Source: Episyrphus balteatus
Taxonomy: Eukaryota; Arthropoda; Insecta; Diptera; Syrphidae
Reading direction: 5' to 3'
Length of the DNA stretch: 64,000 bases
Assembly: GCF_945859705.1 (NCBI RefSeq)
Contig: NC_079134.1
Coordinates: forward strand, 83,267,061 to 83,331,060
Shown here: piece after piece, positions 11,142 through 22,545 of the stretch
Layout: the number at the start of each line of letters is the position of its first letter
Position numbering within the stretch: position 1 is the stretch's first letter
Translations under genes and position numbers: made by a program
The notes under the pieces: model-generated
Database searches by the model: none
Seen by the model: only the letters and a program-made list of their open reading frames with translations
What the model was told of the DNA's origin: nothing

Positions 11142-11470
11142 CCTAAATGGCTCTAATGTCCATGCTTAAACTGAGCAAACCATTGTTTTTTTATTCTACT
11201 TTGCATTTAAAAAAAAAAATAAATTTTTTATAGCCACCACTCAAAGGTTAAAACATTTTTTTAATGGTAATGTATCAGAAAAATTATTGTAAAAATATGA
11301 CTGATCAAAAAAACTGATGGAATCCATGCCTTTGTGGCAGTAATGTGATAAAACTTAAGATTAAACAAATAAAATAATTTATTAAATTAATAGGCTTTTT
11401 GCACTTTGGTACCGTAGGGATGCCTACGTTATTATAGATTTTTTTATACCACAGGTGTTTAAAATTTTTC
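11142..11470. repeat. Partial copy of the inner arm of the 43.1-44.8 kb foldback
   Basis: The segment runs from CCATGCTTAAACTGAGC through GATGGAATCCATGC and TTGTGGCAG to TTATACCACAGGTGTTT. It follows the right arm and spacer of the foldback at 43097-44776 in the same order, with differences. The outer end with the CACCCTG motif is absent. Confidence 0.7.
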
Positions 11471-11547
11471 ATTAAATATTATTTAAGAATATTTATCATA
11501 AAATCATTTGAATTGCTTTGCAACTCATTTTTTGTTATAAATTTTTG

Positions 11548-11882
11548 CAGGTGGCCATGGCACAGAGGAATAGGTAGATGACTTCAGAGTCAGACATCGT
11601 GGGTTCAAACCCAGCGGTCGGTTCATAAGTTTTTTTCTAAAATCGCCAGCTTAACTGAAGCCACCTGTGCGATAATATGAGACAATTTTCAACTATGTCT
11701 CCACCTCTGTGCCACGTATATATTCTTTCCTTGTGTCTATCTGTCTCTCTCTCTCTCTCTCTTTCTTGTGTCATTGTCTTGTGCTGTCGCATCCAAATGG
11801 CCTCAGTTGCCGCGCTTCTAATGTGTCAGTACTTCGTACATTTATGTACGAAGTACTATGAATATAATAATAATAATAAAAT
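11548..11882 (+). mobile_element. tRNA-headed SINE-like element
   Basis: The head at 11548-11625 has a box A-like TGGCACAGAGG and a box B-like GGGTTCAAACCCA at tRNA-like spacing. The arms do not fold into a full tRNA: the acceptor ends do not pair. The body holds a (TC)n run at about 11746-11765, and the 3' end is an ATAATAATAATAA simple repeat, as in SINEs. No target duplication was confirmed. The short frame at 11677-11889 is a shadow. Confidence 0.55.
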
Positions 11883-14534
11883 GTTATAAATTGCCAAACT
11901 TAAACAATTTAACCTATGAATTCTTAGTAATTTAATTTCTTAATTTTCACTCAATTCTCTAAGGCCGTGTGTGAAATGCGTTAAATAGTTAACCACGTGT
12001 AAAATTTTTGATACTATATAGGTGAATAAAAAACTTTCAGCTGTTAAAAATTTTATGGGCTCTGATACCTAGTTAAATTAGGTTACATTTTTTTGCAGAT
12101 GGTTTTCTTTTGTTTTTTTTTTTTTTTAATTAAAAAGGAGTTTCATGGCAGAAAAGAGGCAGAGCAAAATATTAAACAATTAGCCATACAGTTGAAATTT
12201 TTTTATTCACCTCAGTAGCGTCCAAAATTTTACACGGGGTTAACACACACGGCCTAAACTGTTTTTTTTGCTAGACTATGTATGTATGCATTTGTATAAT
12301 GTAAATTCAAACAATAATAACAATTTGTGCAAAAGTTTCTCTTTTGTTCATTCTCTAGTTCACTTAGATTTCGACCTGCAAACAGATAAGTACCAAAATT
12401 AAACCTGTTACAATCATTTGAAAGAAAACTGTGTGTTTTTATTCTGGTTCTTTTTGCTACATAAAATCTGTTAGAGCAAGAGCCCACGACGGCCAGACCT
12501 TCATTATTTTATAACAAAGCTGAAAGTTTATCTGTGCTTGCCCCCCATAGAGGTAAGAACGACCAGGGACTTTTTAGTTCTGGGTTCTGGTTGCTTTGGC
12601 AGGTAAACGGTACTAAAAATGTAAAAAATAGTACCTTACTTTCGTTAAAGTATAAAGCTCAATTTTTTTTATATTTTTTTAAGGATAGCTTCAGAAATCT
12701 CGTCGTCCATTGCCAGACACCTATGACGCACTGTGGGCTAGAAAGCTATTTTAGCTGGAATTAATTAAAAATGTCAACTTCTTCCAAAATTGATAATTTT
12801 GGTCTCATTTGATAGATAAATGAACTAGCTATAATTTCTCATTTAAAGTTGAGGCCAAAACATTCATTGGCTACATAAAAAACACAATCGAAAGCAATTT
12901 TTCGAAAAAAAAAAAAAACAAAAAAGGCCACTTTTTCCTCTATCCAGATATTCGTTTACCGAGTTTGTTTTAACGGATTGATTGTGAAAATTTTACTAGT
13001 TTATCAATAAGTGATATGTCCAAATATAGTATTTGCTAATAAATTGTTATTATATTTAACTTTTGTGTATGAATTTTAAAGTAAAGTATGTTACTAGCAC
13101 CGATTTTATATAAAACGAATGTTCCTAAGCTTTAAAAAAAGGGCACGCGTAGGCACACTCTAGAAATAATTTTAAAAAGTAGCTAGCCTATATGGCTTTA
13201 TGTTTTATATAAAACTATGTCCTACAAGAGCAAACTTTTTTCGCTGTAACTCCGAAAGTTTAAGGAGCAAAATATTCAGAAAATCACTTACGATTAAAAG
13301 AAAACAAGTTGAATGTTTTCACACAACGGTTTTTTTTATTTGCATTAACATTTTACGTTCCATATTAAGTAAAAACAACTTTTGTTCGCTTCAATGATAC
13401 CATTTTCGAATTTGATGCGTTCAAACTTCAAAGACCCCATTTTTTTTGTTTTTTAGACTAATAATATGTGTTGTAAATTTGAAAATCTCATTTTACATAA
13501 TAATTCGCTTATTTTAGTTGTTGTTCTTATCATTAGTGTCTGTTGTGCCATAAAATTATCATTATTATATCATTCGACATGATTTTAATGCCTTTAATTG
13601 CAATTTTAGATTATTTCAAAAATTTCTATAATTAATTTCAGCTAAAATAGCGTTCTAGCCCACCGTGTGACGGTTGATTCCCCCCGCCAGACACTTCTAA
13701 ACTTGAAAAAAATTATGATTGTACTTTCGTCATGGTATAAAAGCTTAATTTTATATATGTTACTTGAAAAAGATGTTACCTCAAGAGCCACACAGTTTTG
13801 ACGGTTGCAACACCTTGCCAGACAATTTTCAAAAGCCAGAATTGTACACTTAATTTTAATTTTTAAATCAAGTTATTTCAATCAATAGTTTTTGAAATAA
13901 CTGATTTCAAAGTCAAAATTTGTGAAAAAAAAGTTTAAAAAATTACATTGAATAAAGACTGTGGATCTAAATTCAAAATTTTCTTATAAAATAAACTGCC
14001 TAAATTAATTCCTTATCAAACGCTGAAATCCATATGTTCCTATGCCATCTAGTTTTCGAGATATTTGAAAAATAGGAAAACTACTTTTTTATCAGATTTT
14101 TATTATAGAAGGAGATCCCGCCATAGGAAGACCTTCCCTCATGATTATACCAGTTGAGAGTTATATTTTCTGAAAGGTAGTGTTTAAGAAAATAAATTGC
14201 ACATGGGTTGCCTACCAATATGCCTGACATATCAACGTTCAGATGTGGAATTTTTTTCATACAATTATCCGTACCGCTACCGCATGTACCCTTCGGTGTG
14301 GCCAAGCCTTTATTGTTTTTCGAATAAAATAAAAAATGAGTAGCTATTGAGTTGTAGAAAAAACACGATTTAACGGTAATATTTCAAAACCGAGATGTGA
14401 TCGAATATTTTTATCTTCGGATTCGAGTTCAGCAACCCTTTGAAAAAGTATAGTTTAGCCTCGACACCAAAAACCTTGTAGATAAATACTTGTGTTATTT
14501 AAAGGGTTCTTAAAAAAACATTTTAAGGTGTTTA
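11883..14534. other. Non-coding DNA with a degraded inverted repeat
   Basis: No gene recognised. The segment around 12728-12770 (CTGTGGGCTAGAAAGC then TTTTAGCTGGAATTAATT) is the inverse of 13628-13670, so 12.7-13.7 kb is probably an old foldback element. A 74-residue minus-strand frame at 14081-14305 resembles nothing I know. The rest is AT-rich. Confidence 0.5.
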
Positions 14535-14539
14535 CATAG

Positions 14540-14671
14540 TGTAGAAAGTTAGTATCATTAGTATCATTCTTATCATCTCTCATTCTCTTTATCTTCAAAT
14601 AATGTCATTTTATAAGTTCTTGCATTAAATGAGTTCTCATCCAAACCTCAAGCGTGTTTCATTTCACTACA
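14540..14671 (+). repeat. 5' LTR (132 bp) of the Gypsy element
   Basis: It starts TGTAGAAAG and ends TTTCACTACA, with TGTAG/CTACA inverted ends. This is very short for a Ty3/Gypsy LTR. Confidence 0.92.
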
Positions 14672-14684
14672 TGGCGACGAGGAT
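14672..14684 (+). other. Primer binding site
   Basis: TGGCGACGAGGAT starts immediately after the 5' LTR. TGG is the complement of a tRNA CCA end, and the start resembles the tRNA-Arg-type sites of some fly elements; the tRNA identity is inferred. Confidence 0.7.
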
Positions 14685-14807
14685 ATTAAAAAGTAAAAAG
14701 TTATTTAAAACAAATTATTAATACTCGTATTTTGTAAAAAAATAATAAATAATAAAGTATTTAAAAACACGGGTATATCAGTACATACAAAATTGTTTAA
14801 ATAATTT

Positions 14808-15458
14808 ATGGGAATCACGAAGCCCAAAAGAAAATTTGATATAAAAAGAGCTCGTGGGAGGCCAGCTAAATATCAACCAATAGTATACAACATAGAGAGA
14901 AATATGGATTATCTTACAAAGCCACATGCGCTTAACCTTGATGGAAATATGGCTGAAAATTGGCGCGTGTTTAAGCAAAACTTTGATTTCTTTTATACTG
15001 CGGCAGAACTAAATGAAAAAGCAGACAACGTTCAGGCAGCAATATTTCTCAATTAGGTTGGACCAGAAGCTGTGGAATTATTCAACACATTTGCTTTGAG
15101 CGAGGCTGGCAAAGAAAAATACAGCGAAGTAGTCAAAGCTTTCGATGATTTTTGCAGCCCAAAAAAGAATCAAGTGTACTCGAGTTTCTTATTTCATACA
15201 CGTTATCAGGCCACATCGGAACCTTTCGACAGTTTTTTAATGGATCTGAAAAAACTAATAAAACCATGTGAGTTTGAAAACTCTGATAGGATGCTACGAG
15301 ATAGAATCGTTCTTGGAGTAAATGATAAAAATCTCCAAAAGAAATTATTAGAGACAGAAGGTTTGAATTCTAACAAAGCAATTGAAAGTTTCAAACAAAA
15401 AATTATAATTCAGAAAAACATACACAACCTAAATTTAATTCCAATTCCAGAAATGTAA
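14808..15458 (+). pseudogene. Gypsy gag, interrupted by an in-frame stop
   Basis: The frame opens at an ATG (14808) with a basic N-terminus, is stopped by TAG at 15054-15056, and continues in the same frame to 15458. Segments such as NWRVFKQNFDFFY and the Phe/Asp-rich stretch QATSEPFDSFLMDLKKL match the Gypsy capsid fold region seen in insect elements. After 15458 the frame must shift to reach the zinc knuckles. One base change (the stop) and one indel separate this from an intact gag. Confidence 0.85.
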
Positions 15459-16012
15459 AAGAACGAGCTTGTGTATTTTGTGGTTATCAGCATATGAGAG
15501 GTCGGTGCACAGCTTACGGGAAAACATGTACCAAGTGCGGTAAAAAAAATCACTTTGCTTCAGTGTGCTTTCAAAGAGGTGTACAAGAGATTGTTCAAGA
15601 TAGTCAAGACAGTGCTGGCAATGAGTTCTACATAGACACAGTTTCATGCAAGTCGCAAAGCGGTCAGACCGCATGGTACAAAAAAATCAAGGTGAACAAT
15701 ATTGTTATTAATTTCAAACTGGACACTGGTGCGGAGGTAAATGTACTTCCATATAATGTTTTTAACCAAATTAAAAAAGCTGAAATATATGGGGGATATA
15801 AATTAAACTCAAAAGGAGAGACTAATTTAGAATGCGAAATTAATGGAACAGTTTATACACAGGATTTTGTTGTCGTTGAAGAGAACTCGGTTCCAATTTT
15901 AGGATTTAAATCATGCATTTATTTAGGTTTGTTAGCTAGAATAGATAACATATTTTCATATGAAGAAAAAGAAGATTTTATAAAAGAAAATTCAGATATT
16001 TTCGAAGGATAA
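15459..16012 (+). pseudogene. Gypsy zinc knuckles and aspartic protease
   Basis: After a frameshift near 15460 the sequence encodes two zinc knuckles (CVFCGYQHMRGRC and CTKCGKKNHFASVC). It then encodes a retropepsin with the catalytic motif LDTGAEVNVLP at about 15720-15750 and a later LGFKSC-type flap partner. An in-frame TAA at 16010-16012 cuts it from the RT domain, which follows in the same frame. Role in an intact element: cleaves the Gag-Pol polyprotein inside the particle. Confidence 0.88.
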
Positions 16013-16940
16013 GGAGAATTTAAAGAAAAATACAAAATAAAATTGAAAAGCAATGCCAAATCGGCTGTAAGAGCTGCAAGGCGAGTACCATTCTCGTTAA
16101 TGAAAAGATTAGAGGACGAGCTCACAGCATTGACTAAGTTAGAAGTAATTGAAAGCACCAAAGAAACCAGTGAATGGGTTTCCAATTTGGTCATAGTTGA
16201 AAAAAAAGATGGAAGCTTGCGTTTATGTCTAGATCCTAAATACCTTAACGAAGCAATAGTAGAAGAAGCACATCTCATACCCACTGTTGAAGAAATATTT
16301 CCCAAATTAGCAAACATGAAGTATTTCACAATTCTGGACCTTAAAAAAGGCCCATTGATGCAGAGTCTAGCAAACTTTGCACATTTTCAACGCCTTTTGG
16401 GTGTTATAGGTTCCTGCGTCTTCCATTCGGAATCAAACCAGCCGCAGAAGCTTTTCAGCAATTAAATGAAAATAATTTTAAAGACATAGAGGGAACGGCT
16501 ATATACATTAGATACAAAATTCTAAACACAAATACACAATCTTTCCCATACAAATCGTATGGGAAATAGAAAATTGCGATGCGGCGGTACTAAATGTTAA
16601 CATTAAGGGCTGAAACTTTTACAGTATTTTTTGTCGTCATTTCCAACAATATTTTCAACAATGCTTTGAACAAAAACAAAAAAAAAATTTTTTGAATCAG
16701 TCTAATATACATAGATGACATCATAATTTTTGGCAAAACGCTAGAAGAACAGGATAACGCTTTGAAAAAAATAGTAGACAGGGCACGGAAGGAAAATATT
16801 AGGTTCAACTCTGAGAAAATACAGTTTAGAAAACAGAGGGTTACTTATTTGGTTCATATAATTAGTTCAAATGGCATTGAAATTGACCCGGATAGAGTTA
16901 AGGCTATTAGAGAAGTACATGCCCCTAGTAGTTAAGTGGA
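16013..16940 (+). pseudogene. Gypsy reverse transcriptase, broken
   Basis: The N-terminal fingers are clear (VIVEKKDGSLRLCLDPKYLN) and so is FTILDLKKG, where the first catalytic Asp sits. The frame is then lost around 16350. Palm-domain sequence reappears as FKDIEGTAIYI, is split by a 196-bp insertion, and resumes as YIDDIIIFGKTLEEQ, followed by the thumb region IRFNSEKIQF. The YIDD catalytic motif therefore straddles an insertion site. The gene cannot make a working enzyme. Confidence 0.85.
16509..16704. mobile_element. 196-bp MITE in the Gypsy RT, 8-bp target duplication
   Basis: ATATACAT occurs on both sides (16501-16508 and 16705-16712), and removing one copy plus the insert restores the RT order at the YIDD motif. 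The ends TAGA... and ...TCTA are inverted. An 8-bp duplication fits a hAT-type non-autonomous element. Confidence 0.8.
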
Positions 16941-17069
16941 ACTTCAGCGTCTAATGGGAATGGTTATGTCCGTTCTTTCATACCAAATTTATCGGAACAT
17001 TTACAGCCGCTTAGAGAAATTCTTAAAAAGAACAAAACCTTTTGCTGGCTATCGGCACATGATGATTGT

Positions 17070-17348
17070 TTGGATAAAATTAAAAATATAATTGCAAACG
17101 CAACTGCTCTTCAGCCTTTCCAATCCAACAAGGATACAGTTATTCAAGCTGATGCTTCAAAGTCAGGTCTAGGTTGTTGTTTACTCCAGGAAAATAAGGT
17201 CGTTAGTTTTGCATCCAGAGCATTAGGCCCCGCTGAAGTCAATTACGCGCAGATTGAAAAAGAGCTGTTATCAATAGTTTTTGCATGAACAAAGTACCAT
17301 CAATATATATATGGAAGAAAGGTACGTGTAATTACCGATCATAAACCT
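17070..17348 (+). pseudogene. Gypsy RNase H region
   Basis: DTVIQADASKSGLGCCLLQ and ITDHKPLLGI are hallmark RNase H segments of Ty3/Gypsy elements. An in-frame TGA at 17286-17288 stands where a Cys or Ala codon is usual before TKYHQYI. The frame continues unbroken into integrase after that stop. Confidence 0.88.
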
Positions 17349-18034
17349 TTGCTGGGGATTATGAAAAAAGAAATTGGGGAAATTCCTTCGCCAAGGCTTC
17401 AACGTATGAGAATACGACTTCTGAGGTATGATTTAGAAGTTCACTACTTGCCAGGTAAAGATATGTTTATTGCTGATTTCGTCAATCCTGAAATAAAAGA
17501 TATAAATGAAGTAGTTCATACCATAAGCGCTAGTGATGAGAAAAAGAGATACTTGTTCAAGAAAAACAACTCTGTGCTTAAAAACTTAATCGATTTAATT
17601 AAAAACGGATGGCCGATAAATAAAGGCCAAATACCAGAAAATGTGAAATACTTTTGGAAACATAGGGGTGAACTATTTTTAGACCAGGGGTTGGTATTTT
17701 TCAATTCCAGAATTTTTATACCTCATTCTCAAAGAGCTTACATGTTGAAAAGATTGCACGAATCCCATTTTGGAATTGAGAAAACCAAAGCCAGAGCTAG
17801 AACTTCATTATATTGGCCTGGTATGAACGACAAAATTGAAAAATTAATAAGTTCATGTAACATTTGCCAAGAGTTACGTGATTCCAAAGTAAAAGAGCCA
17901 CTGATTTCGCATAATGTGCCCAGTTGTCCATATCAAAAAATTGGTATGGATGTTTTAGAATTCAAAGGGAAACCATATATAGTAGTAGCTGATTACTTTT
18001 CAAAATATTTCGACATATTAAAACTAATAGTCTA
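17349..18034 (+). pseudogene. Gypsy integrase, N-terminal half
   Basis: It shows the zinc-binding HHCC domain (HESHFGIEKTKAR ... CNICQE) and the start of the catalytic core with GMDVLEFKGKPYIVVADYFS, where the first catalytic Asp sits. The core is interrupted at 18034 by a foldback element and continues at 18702. Confidence 0.88.
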
Positions 18035-18701
18035 AGAGCCCAAAGCAAATTTTGGGAGTGGAGGTATAACCAAAATGTGAGTATGCAGTCTTTTAGCCTT
18101 GTACATTCTCAAAACGAATTCAAAAGTCTGGCAGCTTTAAATCGCGGCATTATATGGTTTTTAGGATGTTAAATATCGCGAGTTTTCCAATTATTGTGAG
18201 TATGCTAAATTAGCACAAAATCACATTCTAAAAATAAGAGCTGATGCTCTGTCATTTCCCCTAAGCCTGAATACCTCAAACTTGGTGATGCGACAAATAG
18301 AACTTAAGATATAAGCTTTTTTAACTTACCATATCGGCTCTATTCTTGGAGAGTTCTGAATTCAAAACAACAAACAAAAAATAAAACAGAAAACTCTCCA
18401 AAACAAAGCCGCTTAAAAAGCTAATATCTTGAGTTCTATTGATCGCATCGTCAAGATTGATGTCTTCAGGTCTAGGTAAAATGGCAGAGCATCGGTCCTT
18501 ATTTTTAGAATGTGTTTTTGTGGTAATTTAGCCTTTTTACAATAATTGGAAAACTCGCGATATTTAACTCCCTAAAAACCATATAATGCCGCGATTTAAA
18601 GCTGCCAGACTTTTGACTTCGTTTTTAGAATGTACAAGGCTATAAAACTGCATACTCACATTTTGGTTATACCTCCACTCCCAAAATTTGCTGTGGGCTC
18701 T
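18035..18701. mobile_element. 667-bp foldback MITE inside integrase
   Basis: The left end AGAGCCCAAAGCAAATTTTG and right end CAAAATTTGCTGTGGGCTCT are inverted. The arms continue far inward (GGAGGTATAACCAAAATGTG and its inverse, the CTGGCAGCTTTAAATCGCGG block), leaving a central spacer near 18300-18400. GTCTA flanks both sides (18030-18034, 18704-18708), so the target duplication is about 5-7 bp. Confidence 0.85.
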
Positions 18702-19334
18702 CGGTCTATAAGTAATAAAACGGCAAACGAAATTATTTCCAAGATAAAAAATTTATTTGCAACTCATTGCATTCCAAAGGAAATCGTTGCCGATAATATG
18801 CCTTTTGGGTCTTACGATTTTAGGAAATTTTGTACGGATAATGAAATTAATTTAACGACTACAAGTCCAAATTATCCTCAGGCGAATGGATTAGCGGAAC
18901 GATTTGTTGGTATAGCAAAGAAATTGATGAATAAGTGTGGTGAGGATTTATGGAAGGGCCTTTTAAACTTAAGAAATACACCGATTAAAGTGTCCATTTT
19001 AACACCAGCTCAGTTGCTTTTTGGTAGACGTTCAAGGACTTTGATACCTGAAAAAGAAATATTTTTGCAAAATTCCTATTCAAAATATTTAGAACCAGTT
19101 CAGAATAAAAACAATAGAATCAATAAACTTTATTATGATAGAAGAGCCAAAGAGGAAAGGGATTTCTGTGTAGGGCAGAATATATGGTATTTTGATAATA
19201 AAAAATGGATTAAGGCGAAGGTAGTTGCAAAAGAAAGAACACCTAGGTCATACAAAATAGAACTCGAAAATGGAAGCACACTGAGAAGAAATTCAAGATA
19301 TTTGAGAACTCGCAACGATAATACCGATTTTTGA
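18702..19334 (+). pseudogene. Gypsy integrase, C-terminal half
   Basis: It continues the catalytic core: KEIVADNMPFGS carries the second Asp, and PQANGLAERFVGIAKK the catalytic Glu. A C-terminal DNA-binding part follows (GQNIWYFDNKKWIKAKV). The stop is at 19332-19334. Codons are intact over this half. Confidence 0.9.
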
Positions 19335-19406
19335 TATGCTTATATTTTGATTTATTCCATTTTAATTTTGAAATTTATATTGAATTAAAAAAATTTGATG
19401 GGGAGA

Positions 19407-19539
19407 TGTAGAAAGTTAATGATCATTAGTATCATTCTTATCATCTCTCATTCTCTTTATCTTCAAATAATGTCATTTTATAAGTTCTTGCATTAAATGA
19501 GTTCTCATCCAAACCTCAAGCGTGTTTCATTTCACTACA
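19407..19539 (+). repeat. 3' LTR (133 bp) of the Gypsy element
   Basis: It is preceded by a purine-rich tract (TGATGGGGAGA, about 19396-19406). It matches the 5' LTR almost base for base, apart from GTTAATGATC in place of GTTAGTATC near the start. Confidence 0.92.
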
Positions 19540-19544
19540 CATAG

Positions 19545-20030
19545 TGCTTTAGGAAATGATCAAAGAGGTAAAAACTAGTTTTTTGAAAATCCCTTACCAA
19601 ACGTTGTAATGGACCACAAAATTGTTGTTTTTCCTTATAAAAACTTCACCGACAGCTTCTTTAACGATACGAAATTGGTAGAGACTTTAAGGGAGATTTT
19701 CAGATAGGTAATTAAATTACTAAAATACAAAAACAAACCATTTAGTGTTGCAAATATTAGACTTGTAGGTATTTTTTTATACTATATCTTTTGATTTTCT
19801 GAAAAATACGCCCCCCTTAAATACGGCTATGATGGCAAGCCTAAGAGTTCTAAAAAAAATATGTCATAGGAAATTTAATTTCTTCTTTTTCTCCATTATC
19901 GACGATAGTCATGATCTCGGATGGGGTCACAACTCTCCCACTCTACTGCTTCACACTACGGCTCCGCATGTGGGGTTCGCCGGGTGGACCTCAGGAAACG
20001 TCGGCAGGCTTCTCGATTTTGAATTGTTCC
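19545..20030. other. Non-coding DNA between elements
   Basis: No gene seen. This is host or old-repeat sequence between the Gypsy 3' target duplication and the LINE fragment. Confidence 0.4.
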
Positions 20031-21150
20031 ATGTCTAAGGCCAACTGAATGCAGTTGTCGTTGCATTTGTCTTCTCCATGAGTTCTTAGGCCTGTCTCTT
20101 CTTCGCGATTGCGTTGGAACGTCGTAAGCGATCGCCTTTTGAACTGGGTTCGCAGCGTTTCGTCTTTATACATGACAGTACCAGCTTAAACGGCCATGCT
20201 GTATTTTATCCAAGATGGTGTTTTTGACGTGAAGGCTTCCTCGGATTTTCTTGCTTCTGATTCGATCAAGCTTTGTTACTCCTGCTGTCATACGAAGCAT
20301 CTTCATCTCAGCTGCTGTCAGTTTACTCTCATACGTTCTGTACATTGTCCAACATTGTGAACCGTATGTAAGTGCTGGGCGAACAACTGCAGTATAGAGC
20401 TTTCCTTTCAGTTTAGGGGGCATTTTTCGGTCACAGAAGATGGCAGAGTTTGGGCACCACTTCACCCTACACTTATTCGGTGGTTGATGTCGTTATCACA
20501 AGAAGCTTGGTTGTTGATCATAGAGCCAAGATATTAGAACTTTTCGCACTTGGGAAGTGTTGTTCCATTCAGGTAAATGTCCGAAATAGGGCCGTCTGGG
20601 TCAGGAAATGGACAGCCAACAACGATCTTCATGGTGTGTGACATCAGCTTAATCGATCAGTAGTTATCACAGTCTCGTGTGTTCCCCTTTCCTTTGTAGA
20701 TTGGGAGAAGGAAAATTTATCTCCACTGATTTGGCATTTGTTCACCGCTGATGAGTTTTGTGATGAGAATCTTGAGTCATTTATACCCGATGTCTCCCAT
20801 CTTCTTCCAGAACTCAGGGGGTATTTCGTCTGAACCAATCGCCTTTCCTGTCTTGGAGTTTTTCGGGTACTTCGTCTACATTAGGTTCGGCTGTTGGAAA
20901 GTATATCCTGAGAAATTGCTCATTTAAAAGCTCTTCACAATACTGTCGCCACTTGTGAATAATTTTGCCGTCATCCACAAGTAGTTGGCCTTGAGCATCG
21001 CTTATGAACATTGGTGAACGAACTTCCTGCGCATTCCTCATTTGAGCGGCAATTTTTGAACCCTTGTTCAGCTTGGTATGTCGCAGCTCCTGGAGAGCCT
21101 GGTTTGCATCAGCAGCTGGATCAGATATTTCCCCAACCCCGCGATACATG
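20031..21150 (-). pseudogene. RTE-like LINE fragment
   Basis: Minus-strand pieces match the endonuclease-RT polyprotein of RTE-type LINEs. At 21149-20814 lies the linker between endonuclease and RT (IIHKWRQYCEELLNEQF). Near 20640-20470 come broken pieces of palm/thumb with a YLGSMINNQ-like stretch. At 20465-20166 is the post-RT segment with LKGKLYTAVVRPALTYGSQCW and AAEMKMLRMTAGVTKLDRIR. Several frameshifts and stops separate the pieces, and the 5' endonuclease is missing. Plus-strand frames here are shadows. The clade assignment rests on remembered motif patterns. Confidence 0.8.
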
Positions 21151-22540
21151 CTTTCCGTACTCTCTGCTTTATGCTGGGCGCATTTTTTCTTTACTTCTTT
21201 CTTTTAGCGTTTGTAGTCCACTTCGAGTCGTGCTTTTTAATCTCTATTATGAGGGGGGCATTTGGACCAAGCTTGGAAAGCGGCCTTTTTCCTTGATATC
21301 ACTGCTTTGACTCGCTCCACAACTATGTTTCATGCGTTGGCAGTTTCCTTTAGATGTTCATAGCAGTGACTTCGCCTTCATCAAGCAAGTACCTTGCAGA
21401 GAGTATCACATATTTTGTACTCTACACTCTTGGTTTTGTAGGCCGCCCAAAAATTTCTACTTTTCAGGATCCCAACTGCAGTGTAGAAGCATTGAACTTG
21501 AAACAGGAAAGTTCATAGTTACCTTACTGAGGATGTAAGGTAACTATGATTAAATATTATTTAATTATGAACCATCACAAATCAAGATGGTTAAGTCTGA
21601 TTTCAAAGGATTTAAAAAGAATCTTTAATTTTAAAAAAATTAATGACACCTTGTCGTTTTATTTAAATGAAACTAATTCATTTCAAAAAATTTATGTATA
21701 CCTATGCCCTGGGAAAGTGGCAGGGTATCAAAAATCTTTGGCAAAATTGGCCTTTATCGCGTACTAGACGCAAGGACAAGCAATAGGATTTCGATAAAGT
21801 TGTTTTACATTGGTCGTCCTTTTCCTAGTTTTATTAAATTTAAATTGCATAGAAGTAAGATATATGACTATCTAAAATTAGTTTACTTATTTAGGCACTT
21901 AAATATAGTCTTCAAAATAGATTAATCGTTTTTGTTTATATGCTTATTTCTTTAAAAAAAATTAATAATGAAACAAAATAAATGATACATTAATGTTCAA
22001 AAATTAAATTGATCTAGTAAAAAATATTGTCTTAATCATCTTTATAATTTAAACTTTATGGTATTTTTTTATATCAACTAACATATTCAAGAGAATTTAT
22101 TATTCATAACTTTAATTGCATATTATATACAAAACTTTTGTTAAAGTTAATTAAATGGTAATTTTAAGGCGATGAAGATGCTATATGGAATTTGATTGGG
22201 AAAAAGGATTTGGTAAACTTCTGAGAATTGTTATGATGGAACCAATATTGGACACGTTGATGTATGCACTATGGACTGTGGAATTATCGAATGAACTTCA
22301 AACAATTTCAATTCAACTTAGTCGACTTTTCATGAGTATCCAAGGAATGCATTTAAGGACTCGACCAACAAACTTGCAAGTTAAATTGTATTGCAGATAC
22401 CGACTGATGTGACACAAATCTTTGAATTCAAATAGAAAAATCCTGCAAATAATATTTTCTATCGGGATCAATTTGATGGATGCTGGTGTTATTCCTTACT
22501 TACATCAAAAACGTAATCGTCGTGAATGGTGATGGAAATA
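21151..22540. other. Non-coding DNA with one hairpin
   Basis: No gene is supported. A perfect hairpin lies at 21514-21548: 14-bp arms CATAGTTACCTTAC with a 7-base loop. A 75-residue plus-strand frame at 22185-22412 resembles nothing I know. The DNA at 22440-22540 continues at 29233 and is the BEL target region. Confidence 0.4.
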
Positions 22541-22545
22541 CTGAC

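Larger units (their letters stand above)
14540..19539 (+). mobile_element. Complete but disabled Ty3/Gypsy LTR retrotransposon
   Basis: Two nearly identical LTRs (14540-14671 and 19407-19539) enclose gag, zinc knuckles, protease, RT, RNase H and integrase in Ty3/Gypsy order. The 5-bp target duplication CATAG lies at 14535-14539 and 19540-19544. The LTRs differ only around one short stretch near their start, so insertion is recent. Coding is nonetheless broken: in-frame stops in gag, between protease and RT, and after the RNase H core, a frameshift before the zinc knuckles, a damaged RT, and two MITE insertions. No env-like frame is present. Confidence 0.93.

Noticed and set aside
11548..11625. 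Functional tRNA gene on the plus strand
   Set aside because: Box A and B motifs are present but the acceptor ends do not pair and the anticodon arm is poor; a SINE head fits better.
14081..14305. 74-residue minus-strand ORF as a gene
   Set aside because: No recognised domain, no splice or start support, isolated in AT-rich DNA; kept only as a note.
22185..22412. 75-residue plus-strand ORF as a gene
   Set aside because: Composition is not clearly coding, no motif is recognised, and the upstream and downstream DNA shows no exon signals.
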